A DNA stretch of 64,000 nt from Spirodela intermedia. Taxonomy: Eukaryota; Streptophyta; Magnoliopsida; Alismatales; Araceae. Made by a program: the position numbers and the translations under genes. The notes under the pieces were generated by a model that was given only the letters and a program-made list of their open reading frames with translations, had not been told where the DNA came from and ran no database searches. The DNA is taken from contig LR746270.1 in NCBI GenBank assembly GCA_902729315.2, forward strand, positions 2,846,501 through 2,910,500, read 5' to 3'. Each line of letters begins with the position of its first letter. The first letter of the stretch is position 1. This document shows, in pieces, positions 1-10,789 of the stretch.

Positions 1-121
1 TTACCGACTTGCAATCGACGCGACCGGGGACAAGGCTGTGGAGGACATTTTCGTTCCCGTAGCATACCTGAAGCCTTGCAAGAGACTCAGGGACCTCACA
101 GGATTTGAACTGATCGTGTAA
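1..121 (+). pseudogene. Phytocystatin 3' fragment, cut by the window edge
   Basis: The reading frame gives the C-terminal strands of a cystatin (RLAIDATGDK, then VEDIFVPVAY and LTGFELIV) and ends with TAA at 119-121. The same sequence occurs at 47195-47315, where slightly more of the fragment is present. It lacks a signal peptide, the LARFAV-type helix and the QxVxG loop, so it cannot encode a working inhibitor. The conserved Trp of the second hairpin is replaced (KPCKR instead of PW). It is best read as a decayed gene end within the cystatin array. Confidence 0.75.
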
Positions 122-974
122 TCGTCTTAATCAGCGGAGCCTTGGTGTCGAGGCTAGGAAGAAGGTTTTGGTTCGAAGGCACCCAGCCAGGCTCCAGCCT
201 GGTTCCCCAGGTTGCCCCTAGGCTCTACTCATGCAACGCAATGCCAAATTAGCTGTGTTACAAATCAGGGACTTCCACTGGCTAAGGATCTCGTTGTTGA
301 CGAAGCCTTCCGTGTTGCTGGCCGGGAAGATTGGATGGACAGAGAATAAGTGCTGCAGAGGTAGGTGAGCTTGGATATCAAGTGTCGTGATTTCGTGCGA
401 GAGTTGACGTCACCAATGTGTTGGGAAGTTTCCTGGTATCGTAAGTAAAAGGGAGCTTCCTCTCAAATAAAAAACGGCTTTGTAGTAAACCGGGGACAGC
501 GAAGAGTTGAGTTATTGCGAAAAAGGACTAGGGCAAAATCCTTGCGGTATGCAGTTTGTTCAGCTGTTGAAATTACGTTCACAATGAAGCAATTAAACTG
601 CCCAGAATGTTTGTCCTAAGCTGCGATGGCAGATGCAATGGATGTATTTTGAGTAGGCCTCAAATGATCGTTTGTCCATGTAACTTGTTAACTACGATAG
701 TGAAATGAACATTCACGGCTTATCAGACTAAAGTGGTACAACAGCTGCAGAACACTAAAGTGGTACCAGACTATTCACAAGGTTAAAAGTCCAATCCCAC
801 TTTCATGGGGCGCGTTAGAATATCAGAATCGTAGGGACACGCGAGAGTTGGAAATCTCGTTGAGTAAGAAATGCGTATGTATAACGTCAGATTAATGGTG
901 TGGGGAGACTAGTCATCACCAATGTTTTAGGAAGGGTATGGGCATGCGATGTAGCATTGCCACGGAAGATGGCC
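122..974. repeat. Array spacer downstream of the cystatin fragment
   Basis: No gene seen. The first 250 bases resemble 25113-25360 (same words after the stop codon: cgtcttaatca, ggctaggaaga). The stretch at about 535-660, with cttgcggtatgcagtt and aactgcc(c/g)agaatg, matches the tandem repeat at 26514-26915. The whole stretch recurs at 47316-48168. It is spacer DNA that duplicated along with the cystatin units. Confidence 0.6.
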
Positions 975-1530
975 AAGTTCTGGTTTTAATCCATAAATTC
1001 CAATGTTGGAGAAGAAACCAAGCCCTCAATTCATAGAAACCTTCAGCCCTCGAATCCATATTGGGGGATAATCCTGTACCTGGAAAACTTAAAATAGAAC
1101 CTGTGAATTCATAAGGGTCATTTGATCCACAAGGGGCATCTCAATCGCAAGAGATAAACCCAAAAATGTCCAATTGAATGAGTAGGGGTTTTAATAGAGG
1201 GCTTTTATATAGGCTTGGAAACAGATGCTGATAAAGTAAAATAAACTCTAGAAAACTAAAATAAGTTCTAAAGAGAATCGAAAGAGAGTATGTAATAAAC
1301 ATAAGAAAAATCAGAAACTAAAAAGAACAGACAAATTCATGATGATTCGTCTAAGCTTGAATAAGTTAATATAAATTGTCTTGCATGAATGATGCTATTT
1401 CAAGATTCTGAATCAAGCCCTAACTATGAAAAATTCATGTATGATTCTCAGATAGTCTACACATGTGTGGTCGACATGGAGGCTGGCCCTATGAATCTTT
1501 CGCTTTGTTCAAATTGTGAGTGATGGAAAG
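975..1530 (-). repeat. Solo-LTR-like remnant shared by four array positions
   Basis: Contains the word series gaatcc...cacaagggg...ttgaatgag...tttatatagg, also found at 12173-12600, 16375-16990 and 54255-54640, plus the exact duplicate at 48169-48724. On the minus strand it reads as an LTR promoter (CCTATATAAA). The 12173 and 54255 copies adjoin minus-strand Gypsy integrase remnants, which suggests this is the LTR of that Gypsy family. It and the neighbouring cystatin 2438-2812 are matched by 16375-16990 plus cystatin 17145-17519, so the insertion predates that duplication. Confidence 0.5.
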
Positions 1531-2430
1531 TAAAAAATTATCTATTCTCATAGACAAAAAGTAGGATGAAATCACACATGATCCTTTGTCATTGTAATTG
1601 ATTATTTTTAATAGAGAATTCAACATTCACAGGTAATGATCTCACGTGGATACTGATTTCAAAGTCATGCAACAAACATATCATTTTGCGACAATAGATA
1701 AGGCTTAAGGTTCAATCGAATTTTTAATAATTCTATATTATAAAATCAAAAGGGAGACATCATAAATTATGAAATGTAGTGGAATAAATAATTATTTCTA
1801 TATTCTTGGATTTTGTCAATTCTCAGCATTCCTACCTCAACGTAAAATTGTTCATGGAGTGCACAAAAAGTCTGAAAGGGAAGAAAGAGCCCAGCACCAA
1901 GGTGAAATATCGTTGTAAATGCTGAGATCTGATCTTGCTCCAACTGATTTATGTGACGGATTGGGAACGAGAAGGATATCGTCACTTTTGATTACAGTTA
2001 AAAGTGTAAATTTTATGCCATTGACTGCTAGATGTTCATTAGTTCTAAACGATTAGCAAACGCTTATGTATTTCATTCACTAAATAGCTTGCAACTACCA
2101 TCGAGGTTACCTTTAGCTGAGTCATTCTTCATATGGACCCAAAAAAAAGACCTCATACTCGACAATATTCTGCATTCTCCTAAAGAGTTTGCACGTCATC
2201 CTTGAATATTACGGACTTGATTCGGGCTTTGAATGCTTTCCACAAGTTTTTCCCCTCGAAATTATTAAATCTACCAAGCCAGCAGAACAGTATCAAGACT
2301 GACTCATCTCATGGTCAACCACATACGACAACGTAGCATAATGGGACAATCTTGATTTTTTATTTATTTATATAACAACATAACTTCTCGAACAACAACC
2401 CATTTTTGAGATACCGCAACCAGAAGAACT
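1531..2430. other. Intergenic stretch
   Basis: AT-rich spacer 3' of the minus-strand cystatin. Small open frames are present (a 72-codon one at 1767-1985 on the minus strand), but none shows a recognisable motif. A minus-strand AATAAA (tttatt at 2363-2368) lies about 70 bases past the cystatin stop and is a plausible polyadenylation signal for that gene. Duplicated exactly at 48725-49624. Confidence 0.5.
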
Positions 2431-2437
2431 TGGTCTA

Positions 2438-2812
2438 CTACGCGATGAGGCCGAAGGCCGTGAGCTCCCGGTAGTTTTTCCAACCCATCTCGTACACAAC
2501 GGCCAAATAGAGGTCTTCCGCACCACTGTACCCCTCGGCGCCAATCACCAGTCGGTAGTTCATTCCCTTCACGACCTGTTGCTGCCCACCAAGGACGCGA
2601 GTCAAGACCAGCGTCTCACCAGAGTCTTTATTGTGCCGCCTAACGGCGAACTTGGCGAGAGCCTGGATGTGGGCATCCTGGGGGTTCTCGATAGGCTCGT
2701 AGCTGCCCAGGAACGCTGGTTTGCGTGAGGCCGCTGCACCGCCGTTGGGGAGGACTAGAAGGATGACCACTAGCAAGGGAAGGAGGAGGATATTTTGAGA
2801 GTGAGTTGCCAT
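2438..2812 (-). CDS. Secreted phytocystatin (124 aa)
   Basis: Predicted inhibitor of papain-like (C1A) cysteine proteases, probably secreted. Residues 1-29 are a signal peptide: a Leu/Val-rich core followed by NGGAAAS. The mature part has Gly36 (LGSY) at the N-terminal contact region, the plant helix motif LAKFAVRRHN at 52-61, the inhibitory first hairpin QVVKG at 79-83, and a single Trp111 (GWKNY) where the family usually has Pro-Trp. Length and absence of introns fit a small type-I phytocystatin. The start is the first Met before the signal peptide; a TATA box lies about 80 bases upstream (2891-2899) and an AATAAA 70 bases downstream. It has an exact copy at 49632-50006, and 17145-17519 is a diverged paralogue. 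Confidence 0.93.
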   Translation of the reverse strand: MATHSQNILLLPLLVVILLVLPNGGAAASRKPAFLGSYEPIENPQDAHIQALAKFAVRRHNKDSGETLVLTRVLGGQQQVVKGMNYRLVIGAEGYSGAEDLYLAVVYEMGWKNYRELTAFGLIA

Positions 2813-2890
2813 TCTTTGTGATTGCCTGTCTTTTCTGGAGTGTATAGAAAGGCGGTGACGAAGATGTGAGTGGGAGATCGAGCGGCCATT

Positions 2891-2899
2891 CTATATAAA
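2891..2899 (-). promoter_or_regulatory. TATA box of cystatin 2438-2812
   Basis: The minus strand reads CTTTATATAGAATGG, and the core TTTATATAG is about 80 bases before the ATG. The same word is in front of cystatins 49632-50006 and 52987-53361, so it looks like the ancestral core promoter of the array. Confidence 0.65.
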
Positions 2900-4373
2900 G
2901 GATCAGATCGGACAGTTGCCAAGGTTGTATCGTCGTAGACAATGGGAAATGGCGGACAAAGGTCTTGACGCGATGTTATATCGCTGCACACGAAAGGTAG
3001 TTAAACCCTCAGCGGTATAGTATAGTTTCGCCGCCAACGGAGATGTACGCTGACTTTTCGTCGTGGACCGTTAATCAGCTAGAAAGCGTGTAGGGGTCCT
3101 GGTGTAGGGGTCACCGTTTGGAAAGCGTGGAGTTCTTAGTTGAAAATGATTATCAGCTAGAAACTATTAATGAGAATAGTTCGCATATATTCATTGATGT
3201 TTCCACTGAGTGGAAAACGCGGAAATCCGATTTTATAGTCGAATAAATATATAAAAATTAAAAGGAATAAGCTAAAGCATGCTATACAATGTGTCAGAGT
3301 AAATTAGAATTTATTTTTTTATCAGAGTTATTAAAGCTAAGGTAAATGTTCTCTTTATGAAAACTAGGTTACGAAGAACATCCTCAGAAACGATTTGTCA
3401 TCAAGGATAAAAAAGTAATTTTCCTTACACAAGCTGTTAAATAGTTCACTTTCACAAAAAGAATTGTACGTGATATACATCTGTCAGATGAGGCCTTTTG
3501 CTCCGGTCACAAACAAGAATTTGTGGATGCTCCTCGTTAGATTGACTTTGGCTTTTGTGTTGATAAAAGGTTACATACAGATCTTTGCCTGAAGAGTAGA
3601 TTAACCTGCTTTGCCAGCAACACATATCCGTCAGCATTTCAATGGCCATACCCGTCGTCGTATATTTTCCTTCCTGCAGCTAAAGTCATATTGTACTGAC
3701 TTCCTTCAGCTAAACCGGATCATGTCGACATCTGTGATCCGGTTTCCTGTACATTGGGTAGGTCAAGCCTTTGGTCCTCACCTGCTGAAGTACTGACCGG
3801 TCAACTCTCTCGTAATATAGGCTTTCTTCTAAGATATTTTTTAACGTAGTCCATTATTAACTCTCTTCATTGTAAACGTGTCCGAAGATTTCCCTATTTG
3901 TATCTTCGTCTTCTCGTAAGGAACGAGTACAGGGTGAGAGACGGGGAGCGAGTCGGATGAATCGAGCCCCGTGTTTTGCCTGGTTGAACGTAGAAGCTCG
4001 GCGAGAGATGTGCGGACGTAGTCAATGCACTCTTACATGAGCGAAGAAACCTCTCTGTCCGCTGAAACTGTATTTTCGTTCCTTTGGTTGGATTGAAGCT
4101 TTCAAACCTAAAACCGGGGTCATAAACGCCAGAAAGTATCACGCCCAGGGCTATGATCAGGTCCCGGACCCACCCACCAAGGTGCTACAATTTTGACGAA
4201 ATCGTCGTAACACCCACCCATTATACGCGATATCCGAATAGAACGAGGATCATACGCGGAGGCGATACTCCGCGCCCGTGTGCCGTCACTATGGCGACGG
4301 TCGTCAGCCATGCTCCAAACTAACGAGAAGAACTGTGTGCGCTTATTTTACCCTCACACTCACACCAAAACAA
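2900..4373. repeat. Spacer between divergent cystatin units; right part repeated at 6460-7534
   Basis: No gene seen. About 3280-4373 aligns by eye with 6460-7534 (shared words such as aggccttttgctcc, taatatag, cctaaaaccgggg and actatggcgac). The part at 3340-3430 also occurs downstream of the 17.1 kb unit at about 18090-18180. This is the spacer of the ancestral unit: minus-strand cystatin, spacer, plus-strand cystatin end. Confidence 0.65.
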
Positions 4374-4493
4374 ATGGAACCGGTAGTCGGTGCGACCGGG
4401 GCCAGCGACATCGAGGACCACTACTTGCCCGTGGTATACAAGAAGCGGTGGAAGAAAGTCATGGAACTCTCAGCGTCTGAAGTAATCGTCTAA
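4374..4493 (+). pseudogene. Truncated cystatin 3' end with a 39-codon open frame
   Basis: A 39-codon frame starts MEPVVG and aligns with the last third of the cystatins (SDIEDHYLPVVY, then KRWKKVMEL and a terminal IV before TAA). The signal peptide, LARFAV-type helix and most of the QxVxG hairpin are missing. The break is next to the words atggaaccgg, also seen at the start of the fragments at 7535, 24972 and 47172, so all derive from one truncated ancestor. A paralogue with an intact frame is at 7535-7654 and an exact copy at 51568-51687. It is probably non-functional; a translated micro-ORF cannot be excluded. Confidence 0.7.
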
Positions 4494-5640
4494 TTGGCCT
4501 GGTTCCCGCGTTGTTTCTGTGCCTGATGAATGATGCAGTGACCCTCGAAGACGAAATCGATCAGAAACAAACAAACACGTTATTCTGACGTCAGACCCAT
4601 TGGATGCACCATGACAAAGTATAGACAACACGGTATGTACCCCGATTTCTTGATGCGTTCCAGCAGCCACAGCACAAGGAGATCTACGCTGTGTCTCTTC
4701 AAGGACCCGGTCCATATGCCGTTCTCTTGTTTAATACGGCTCAGGCACCAAGCCATCTATGAATTCATTTGTGCTCGGCAAAATAAACTACTAATAAGTG
4801 TTGTCATGGAGCGCCAATGAACTGACAGAACTTTTTCAATGCATTCCAAACTCATAGAGCGTTTCATCAATTGATTATTATCTGACAAAACATCTGAAAC
4901 TGGATTGTAAACGGTGTGAACTGAGACATTATTTTTTCAATTTTTTACAAATTTGATCAAAACGCTTGCTTTTCGGATTTCAAATACCGAGGACAAGGTA
5001 TGGGCTTTCTTCCATTGCCATGTTGGAAAGAGCCTGGCGAAAGAAATTCGGCCCCGCTAAATAGATTTGGAAAAGAAATGGACCTGTCCGAGTTGTGTTA
5101 TTAACGAGATGGTGAATATGTTACGTAGGGATTCAGCCGTGTGGGATCCCTTGTAGAGCATACGACAAGATCGCGTTAATCGACGTTTCGCCTTTTTGAA
5201 AGGGAGCATACCTTCGCAAGCCACGTCACAATTCATCACATCGACAAGGAATGCTAATCTTAGGTATAGAGGAATGGATGTCGAAAGTTGTGAGTTTCAG
5301 GACCTTTTTCCAAAGGCGAACTAGAGATCCTCCACAGCGATGTCTGCGGCTGCACCGATGAATTACTAGCGCTTCCTACCAGAATTCTTCTGGTGTGAAC
5401 CTTCACGGTGATTTTTTCGAGGGGATGGAACTGGAAATCATAGCGGAAATCGAGAAACTTGTATGCGCCGACAGACTAAGGAATAAAAATCTGTGAGGAG
5501 ACTTGTGAGGAAACATTCGAACTAAGGAATACAAATCTGTGTGCGGAGCCGTGATTATTTCGTTTGAACAAATGAAAAATATTCTTCCGTCTCACTGATT
5601 ATTTCGTCGGGAATAATATAAGATCCGATCAGCACGTTTC
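4494..5640. other. Intergenic stretch upstream of the canonical cystatin
   Basis: About 4494-4745 is the 3' flank of the cystatin fragment and recurs at 7655-7895. The rest shows no recognisable gene or mobile element. Exactly duplicated at 51688-52834. Confidence 0.5.
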
Positions 5641-5703
5641 AACGGGCGATTTGTTGTGGGCCTAATTGCAAAACCTTGACCTTCTTGCTAGTTTGACCTT
5701 CCC

Positions 5704-5712
5704 CTTGATATA
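5704..5712 (+). promoter_or_regulatory. Altered TATA box of cystatin 5793-6167
   Basis: The sequence here is CTTGATATAG. The twin gene at 52987-53361 and the minus-strand genes at 2438 and 49632 have CTTTATATAG. The change is T to G at 5707, inside the TATA core and about 85 bases before the ATG. As T is shared by the paralogues, G is probably the derived base. Confidence 0.6.
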
Positions 5713-5792
5713 GAATGGCTTGCGCATCTCTCTCTGTCGTCCTTTAATCTCTCGGCAACAACCATCCAGACAGAAAAGAAAAGATTGAAGCC

Positions 5793-6167
5793 ATGAGAAC
5801 TCTCTCCCATCCTCTCTTCCTCCTGCCCCTCCTATTCTCAGTTCTTCTGATTTTCCCCAACGGTGGTGCCGCGGCCTCGCGCAAACCCCCGCTCTCCGGC
5901 GCATATGAACCGATCCAGGATCCTGAGGACGCGCACATCCAGGCTCTCGCAAAGTACGCCGTGAGGCAGCACAAGAAGGAGTCCGGCGAGTCGCTGGTCC
6001 TGAATCGTGTCCTTGGTGGGCAGCAACAGGTGGTAGCAGGGATGAACTACCGCCTGGTCATCGGCGCGGCGGGGTGGAGCGGTGTGGAGGAGCTCTACTT
6101 GGCTGTGGTGTACGAGAAGCCTTGGAAGACTTTCAGGAATCTCACTGTGTTCGAGCCGATCGTGTAA
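5793..6167 (+). CDS. Secreted phytocystatin, most canonical copy (124 aa)
   Basis: Predicted secreted inhibitor of C1A cysteine proteases. Residues 1-29 form the signal peptide (Leu/Phe-rich core, NGGAAAS). Mature features: LSGAY with Gly36, helix motif LAKYAVRQHK at 52-61, first hairpin QVVAG at 79-83, the classical plant form, and Pro110-Trp111 in the second hairpin. It is the only cystatin type here with the full consensus at all contact sites. The ATG has a good context (GAAGCCATGA) and follows a CT-rich leader. Against its twin at 52987-53361 it has Asn71 (Thr in all other copies), Val89 and Thr113, with three further silent changes. Its TATA box is altered, so expression may be lower than that of the twin. 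Intronless. Confidence 0.93.
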   Translation: MRTLSHPLFLLPLLFSVLLIFPNGGAAASRKPPLSGAYEPIQDPEDAHIQALAKYAVRQHKKESGESLVLNRVLGGQQQVVAGMNYRLVIGAAGWSGVEELYLAVVYEKPWKTFRNLTVFEPIV

Positions 6168-6459
6168 TTCTCTTAGGTTTCCGGTGGCTTATGAATAGTG
6201 CCGTTACTGGTAGAACAATGTAAAGCAAAAAACATGTGGATGAACTGATCGTCAACGTATATGCTAACTGGGCCCTTTTATGTAAAAGCACATAATTTTA
6301 TCATGGTTTTCGATCTAACGGTGCCCTTTTGAATTAACCGTTCTACCCTATTTCATTCATAGTCAACATGTTAATGTATCAAAACGTACCATCTGCGTGA
6401 GCAGCAGTGAAGAGCGTATGCATCAGTGAATTATACCCCGACACCGAAAGGATATTGTG

Positions 6460-7534
6460 AAAAATGAAAAGAAAATAAACTGAATCAGAAAATATACAAT
6501 GTTCAGAGTAAATTTGAATCTATTTTTTAATGGACTTAGTGAAAGCTTAAGCGGTCTCTTTTTAAAAGCTAGGTTAGGAAGAACATCCTAAAAACTTTGT
6601 CATCCGGAATATAAAAATGATTTTCCTCTGTCAAACTGATAAAGATTTCGCTGTCACAAAATAATTTGTACGTGTCATACATCTGTCTGAAGAGGCCTTT
6701 TGCTCCAGTCACCCTCAAATGAGGATCTGTAGAAGCCCCTCGTTGGATTGACATTAGCTTTCAGGTTTGATAAAACGTCACCCACAGAGCATATTTTCCC
6801 CTCGTAGCATATTTTCCCTCTTCAGTTGAAGTCACATATGCTGGTGACTTCCTTCCAAATGAAGCATGCCCACAACTATGATCCTGTTATCTGTACATTG
6901 GATAGGTCAAGCCCAGGTCATCACCTGCTGAAGTAGTGACTTCTAAACTCTATCGTAATATAGAAATTCTTCTAAAACATTTTTGAAAAGAGTTCATTAT
7001 TAATTCTCTTCACTGTAAATTTGTGCGAAAAATTGCTTATTGGCATCTTAGTCTTCTCGTAAGGAATGAGCAAAGGGTGAGAGACGGGAGTGAGTCGGTG
7101 GAAGCGAGCTGTGTTGAGTATCAGATCCAAGAATCCCAAGGTTCTGGCTTGTTGGACGTAGAAAGTTAGTAAGAGATGTGCAGACCTAGTCAGTATACTT
7201 CTACATGAGCGAAGAAAGCTCTGAGTTGCTCGCTGAAGCCATATTTTCGTTCCGTAGGTTGGGTTCATGCTTTCAAACCTAAAACCGGGGCCACAAATGC
7301 CAGAAAAATATCACGCACACCCTTTGGCGGGGTGAAATGAAGGTACTATAATTTTGACAAATTGTCGTCACAGCCACCACCATACACGATATCCAAACTG
7401 CACGAGGGTCATACGCAGAGGCCATACTCTGCGTCCGTCTGCCATCACTATGGCGACAATCGTCAGCAATGCTTTAAACTAACGAGCAAAATTCTCTGTG
7501 TGCTTATTTTACCCTCACCCGCACACTAAAACAA
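6460..7534 (+). repeat. Duplicate of cystatin spacer 3280-4373
   Basis: Direct, diverged copy of the spacer that precedes the truncated cystatin at 4374. It begins just after the end of the large duplication (6449). At the second copy of that duplication (53644 onward) this spacer is absent and unrelated sequence follows, so the two large copies have different right flanks. Confidence 0.65.
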
Positions 7535-7654
7535 ATGGAACCGGTAGTTGGGGTGACGGGGGCCAGCGACATCGAGGACCACTACTTGCCCGTGGTATAC
7601 GAGAAGTGGTGGAAGAAAGTCATGGAACTATCAGTATCTGAACTAATCGTTTAA
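7535..7654 (+). pseudogene. Truncated cystatin 3' end, paralogue of 4374-4493
   Basis: Again a 39-codon frame from ATG, starting MEPVVG, with the same length and stop position as 4374-4493 and several amino-acid replacements between the two. It keeps VVYEKWWKK, so a Trp is present near the second hairpin position. It has no signal peptide, helix or QxVxG loop. The flanks on both sides also match the 4374 fragment, so this is part of one spacer-plus-fragment duplication (about 6460-7895). Confidence 0.7.
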
Positions 7655-7899
7655 TTGGCCTGGTTCTCGCACTGTTTCTATTCCTGATGGATGCTACATT
7701 GACCTCCGAAGACAAAATCGGTCAGAAACCCAAAAAGAAAGTTATTCTGACGTCAGACCCATGGGATGCGCCATGAAGTTTAGACAACACGATATGTACC
7801 TGGAATTCTTGTTGCCTTTCAGCAGCCACGGCACAAGAAGATCTACCTTGGGACTCTTTAATGACACAGTTCATGTTAGAGTAAGACGGCTTATATAGA

Positions 7900-8590
7900 C
7901 TTCAGTAGAAGCGATGCTTACAATGTGAAGTAAGATAGAAGAAAGAACAACTCACAACAAGCGTACCTACACAAAGATTTTACGTGGTTCGGAGGTTAGC
8001 CTTCTACGTCTACGGGCAATGACGAAAATTCCACTAGATACGAAAAGTAGTACAAGATAATCACTCCTCAAGAACCCAGAGAATAGATCTCTGATCTTGA
8101 CCTTTCCAAGATCCCAAGGAACAGATCCTTGATCTTGGCCATCTGATGCACTCATCAACTCGAGAGATCTTCCTTGGAAGCTCTCTCCCAAACACTCTCT
8201 CTCTATGGGGAACAAGGGTAGAAAGGGATTACTCGTGCTGCTCAAAATGAGGGGAGGTGGCCCTCTATTTATAGGCACCTCACAGCCACCTCAGTAATTG
8301 TGCCAATAAGGGCCTCAGAAAATGTGTTGAACGGTTTGCCTTTCTTCTGCCTGCACTGTTCCGGTTCGTGACCTGCACAACCCATAAATGGGCCGTTGAG
8401 TCCATGACAATCGGTCTGGCTATTTTTCCTTTGTACTCTGTCTCTCCTCTCCGCATTAAATGTGAGCATTTAATGTGGCAGCCTCAAAAGAAGGCAAGCC
8501 ATAAACGACAATTCTCCTCTTGGCTTCTCTTTTTCAGTCTAATACTTCATCATTTTTATAGTCGCCATGGCCCCATTAGGGCTCTCATCA
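7900..8590 (-). mobile_element. Copia 3' LTR (boundaries approximate)
   Basis: It lies just downstream of the minus-strand Copia pol remnant. Contains tacgtggttcgg followed by cctacgtctacggg (about 7980-8015), a word pair typical of plant Copia LTRs, and a minus-strand TATAAATAG at about 8264-8272 that fits an LTR promoter. The left edge follows the end of the duplicated spacer near 7895. A minus-strand LTR start TGATGAGAGCCC at 8590 is possible but not proven. I did not find a 5' LTR to the right of pol. Confidence 0.5.
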
Positions 8591-8639
8591 TGTGCTTCAT
8601 AAGCTAATCAAGTTTAGGCAATACCCAAACTTCTTTGAA

Positions 8640-10345
8640 GGAAGTGTCTTTGTAAGGATATCCTTGGGATTCTCTATTGTATGAATTTTCTGTACATCAA
8701 CCTTTCCCTGCATGATAACAACACAAACAAAGTGATACTTGACATCAATATGTTTGGTCCTCTCATGGAACATTTGATTCTTAGTTAGTCAAATATTTGG
8801 CACTCTAACTATCATAGTATACCAGAGTTGTCTCTTGTACAAGACCAAAATTGCCAACCAAACTCTAAAGCCATAAAGCTTTTTTCACTCCTTTTGTCAT
8901 TACTATATATTCAGCTTCTGTTGTTGACAAAGCCACTGTAAACTGTAGAATAACCTTCCAACTAATGACAATCTGAAAGAGTAAACACATCTTGTTAGGG
9001 ATCTCCTCTTATCTAGATCACTAGCATAATCAAAATCCACAGTTAATCAGTTAGCTATCATCACTACTTTCCTTTTAAAATACTAAGCTCACATCTGAAG
9101 CACCTCTGAGATAATGAAGAATTCACTTTACAGCCTCCTAATAGATCTTCCCTGAATTTCTCATATACATGTTGACCACACTAACAACATGAGAAACATC
9201 TAGACAAGTGTTATACCGTAGCATACATAATGCTTCCATTGCACTCACATATGGAATCCTATTCATTAATTTCATTTCTTTATCTTCGGTGAACTTTCTT
9301 TAGACAACCTGAAATTAGCTGCCAATAGATTACTAACAGCTTTGTATCCTATCAATCTAAATCATTCTAGCACCCTCTCTATGTACTATTTTTGAGACAA
9401 GTACAAACTTCTAGTGTTATGATCTATGTAAATCTCCATGCCCAATATCTTCTTCATTGTACCGAGATCCTTTATCTCAAATTCACCATTCAACTAAGAC
9501 TTCAAGTGGTCAATATCTGACATGTTCTTGACAACAATCAACATGTCACCAACATATAGCAATAAATATATATGTGGACCATCTGAAAGTTTCCTGTGAT
9601 ATACATGACTATTACAATCACTTCGCAAGTAATTATGACTCAATGTAAATATATCAAACCTCTTGTACCACTGTCTCAAAGACTGTTTTAAACCATATAA
9701 TGATTTCATCAACAAGTACACATAGTTTTCTTTATTAGAAATCTTGAAACTTTCAGATTGATGCATATAGATTTCTTCCTCTAGTTCACCATGTAAGAAT
9801 GTTGTCTTCACATCTATCTACTCCAACTTTAAATCAAGTGAAGCAACAATAACTAGTAAAATATGAATTGATGTATGTCTTACCATAGGAGAGAAAATCT
9901 CATTGAAATCAATGCCTTCTCACTATGTGAAGCCCTTCGTCACTAAACGTGCTTTGAATCTAACACCTTCTCTAAACATGATTTCTTCCTTCTTCTTGAA
10001 GACTCATTTACACCCCACAATCTTTTGTCTAAGTGATATCTTCATAAGCTTCCATGTCTTATTCTTCTTTAGAAACTTCATCTCCTCTTGCATAGCCAAC
10101 TACCACTTTGAAGAGTTGTCAATAGTCATAGCCTCTTTGTCAGAACATGATTATGTCCCTCCAACTTTATCTGCAACAGATAAAGCAAAAGCTACCACAT
10201 TAGAGTACCTATTAGGTGGTCTGATCGTCTTTCGCTGCCTATCTCTCATAGTACTAGGCTGTCGTTAAGGGACTTCCTCTATTGCTATATTCTCTTGCTC
10301 TTCTTAAACTTTAGCTACTCAATCAAAAGTAGCTATTGTCATGGA
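8640..10345 (-). pseudogene. Ty1/Copia pol remnant (reverse transcriptase and RNase H)
   Basis: Read on the minus strand from about 10130 it gives, with stops and shifts, the classical Copia order: WxLAMQEEM-type segment, KWVFKKKE, RFKARLVTKGF, EIFSPMVRHTSI, KTTFLHGELEEEIYM, SLYGLKQSLRQWYKRF and YVGD. It ends in an RNase H end with HIDVKYHFV and KIHTIENPKDILTK. The longest open piece is 105 codons (9494-9811). The catalytic YVDD is YVGD (9545-9556), which should abolish polymerase activity. Gag, protease and most of integrase are missing. It is a dead, truncated element inserted in cystatin spacer. Confidence 0.9.
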
Positions 10346-10448
10346 GTGCCAATTGACTAACTCCTGCCACTGTAGTTAGAAAATCTATTCAATCGAGAGT
10401 TTTTGATGGAGTGCCATGAAATACCTGACTGCAGGAAGGCTGTTGGAG

Positions 10449-10691
10449 TCAATAGACCTTGTGCTCATGTTTTGGGGTCAATGTGACTTTAAGTGTATCA
10501 AACAATTGGACTTGAGAGCAGGCGGCGTCTTTAGGGGAGGATGGTGAGAGAAGGACGGTAGTAGAAGGAAGGAGAAAAGGTAGAGTAAGACACAGCAGGA
10601 GTGTGAAGAAAGCGGCCCAGCGACCAGCTCTAACTAGGAGCATGGTCCTCGGGACCAAACCAACCAGGGCATCGAGATCAAAGCTGCTCAA
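10449..10691 (-). CDS. Hypothetical 80-aa membrane-anchored or secreted ORF
   Basis: Not recognised. The frame has a hydrophobic segment at about residues 27-47 (WAAFFTLLLCLTLPFLLP) after a short, mildly basic N-terminus, so it could be a signal anchor. A minus-strand TATAAATAG lies at 10739-10747, about 50 bases before the ATG, which is short but plausible for a plant gene. It may instead be a remnant of the neighbouring retroelement or of a captured gene. No paralogue was seen in the window, although the adjacent segment from 10790 is duplicated. Confidence 0.2.
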   Translation of the reverse strand: MSSFDLDALVGLVPRTMLLVRAGRWAAFFTLLLCLTLPFLLPSTTVLLSPSSPKDAACSQVQLFDTLKVTLTPKHEHKVY

Positions 10692-10789
10692 ACGGAGTCT
10701 TTGCTAAAACGCATGTGCTATCAGACAAAGTTAAGGGTCTATTTATAGATCGAACGAGGGCAACAGGAAGAAGGGGAGAAGGGAAATCC

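Noticed and set aside
1767-1985. 72-codon minus-strand open frame (also at 48961-49179)
   Set aside because: No motif, no promoter, and its duplication is explained by the large segmental duplication.
4470-4715. 81-codon frame opposite a cystatin fragment
   Set aside because: Antisense to the fragment and its flank, with no family similarity.
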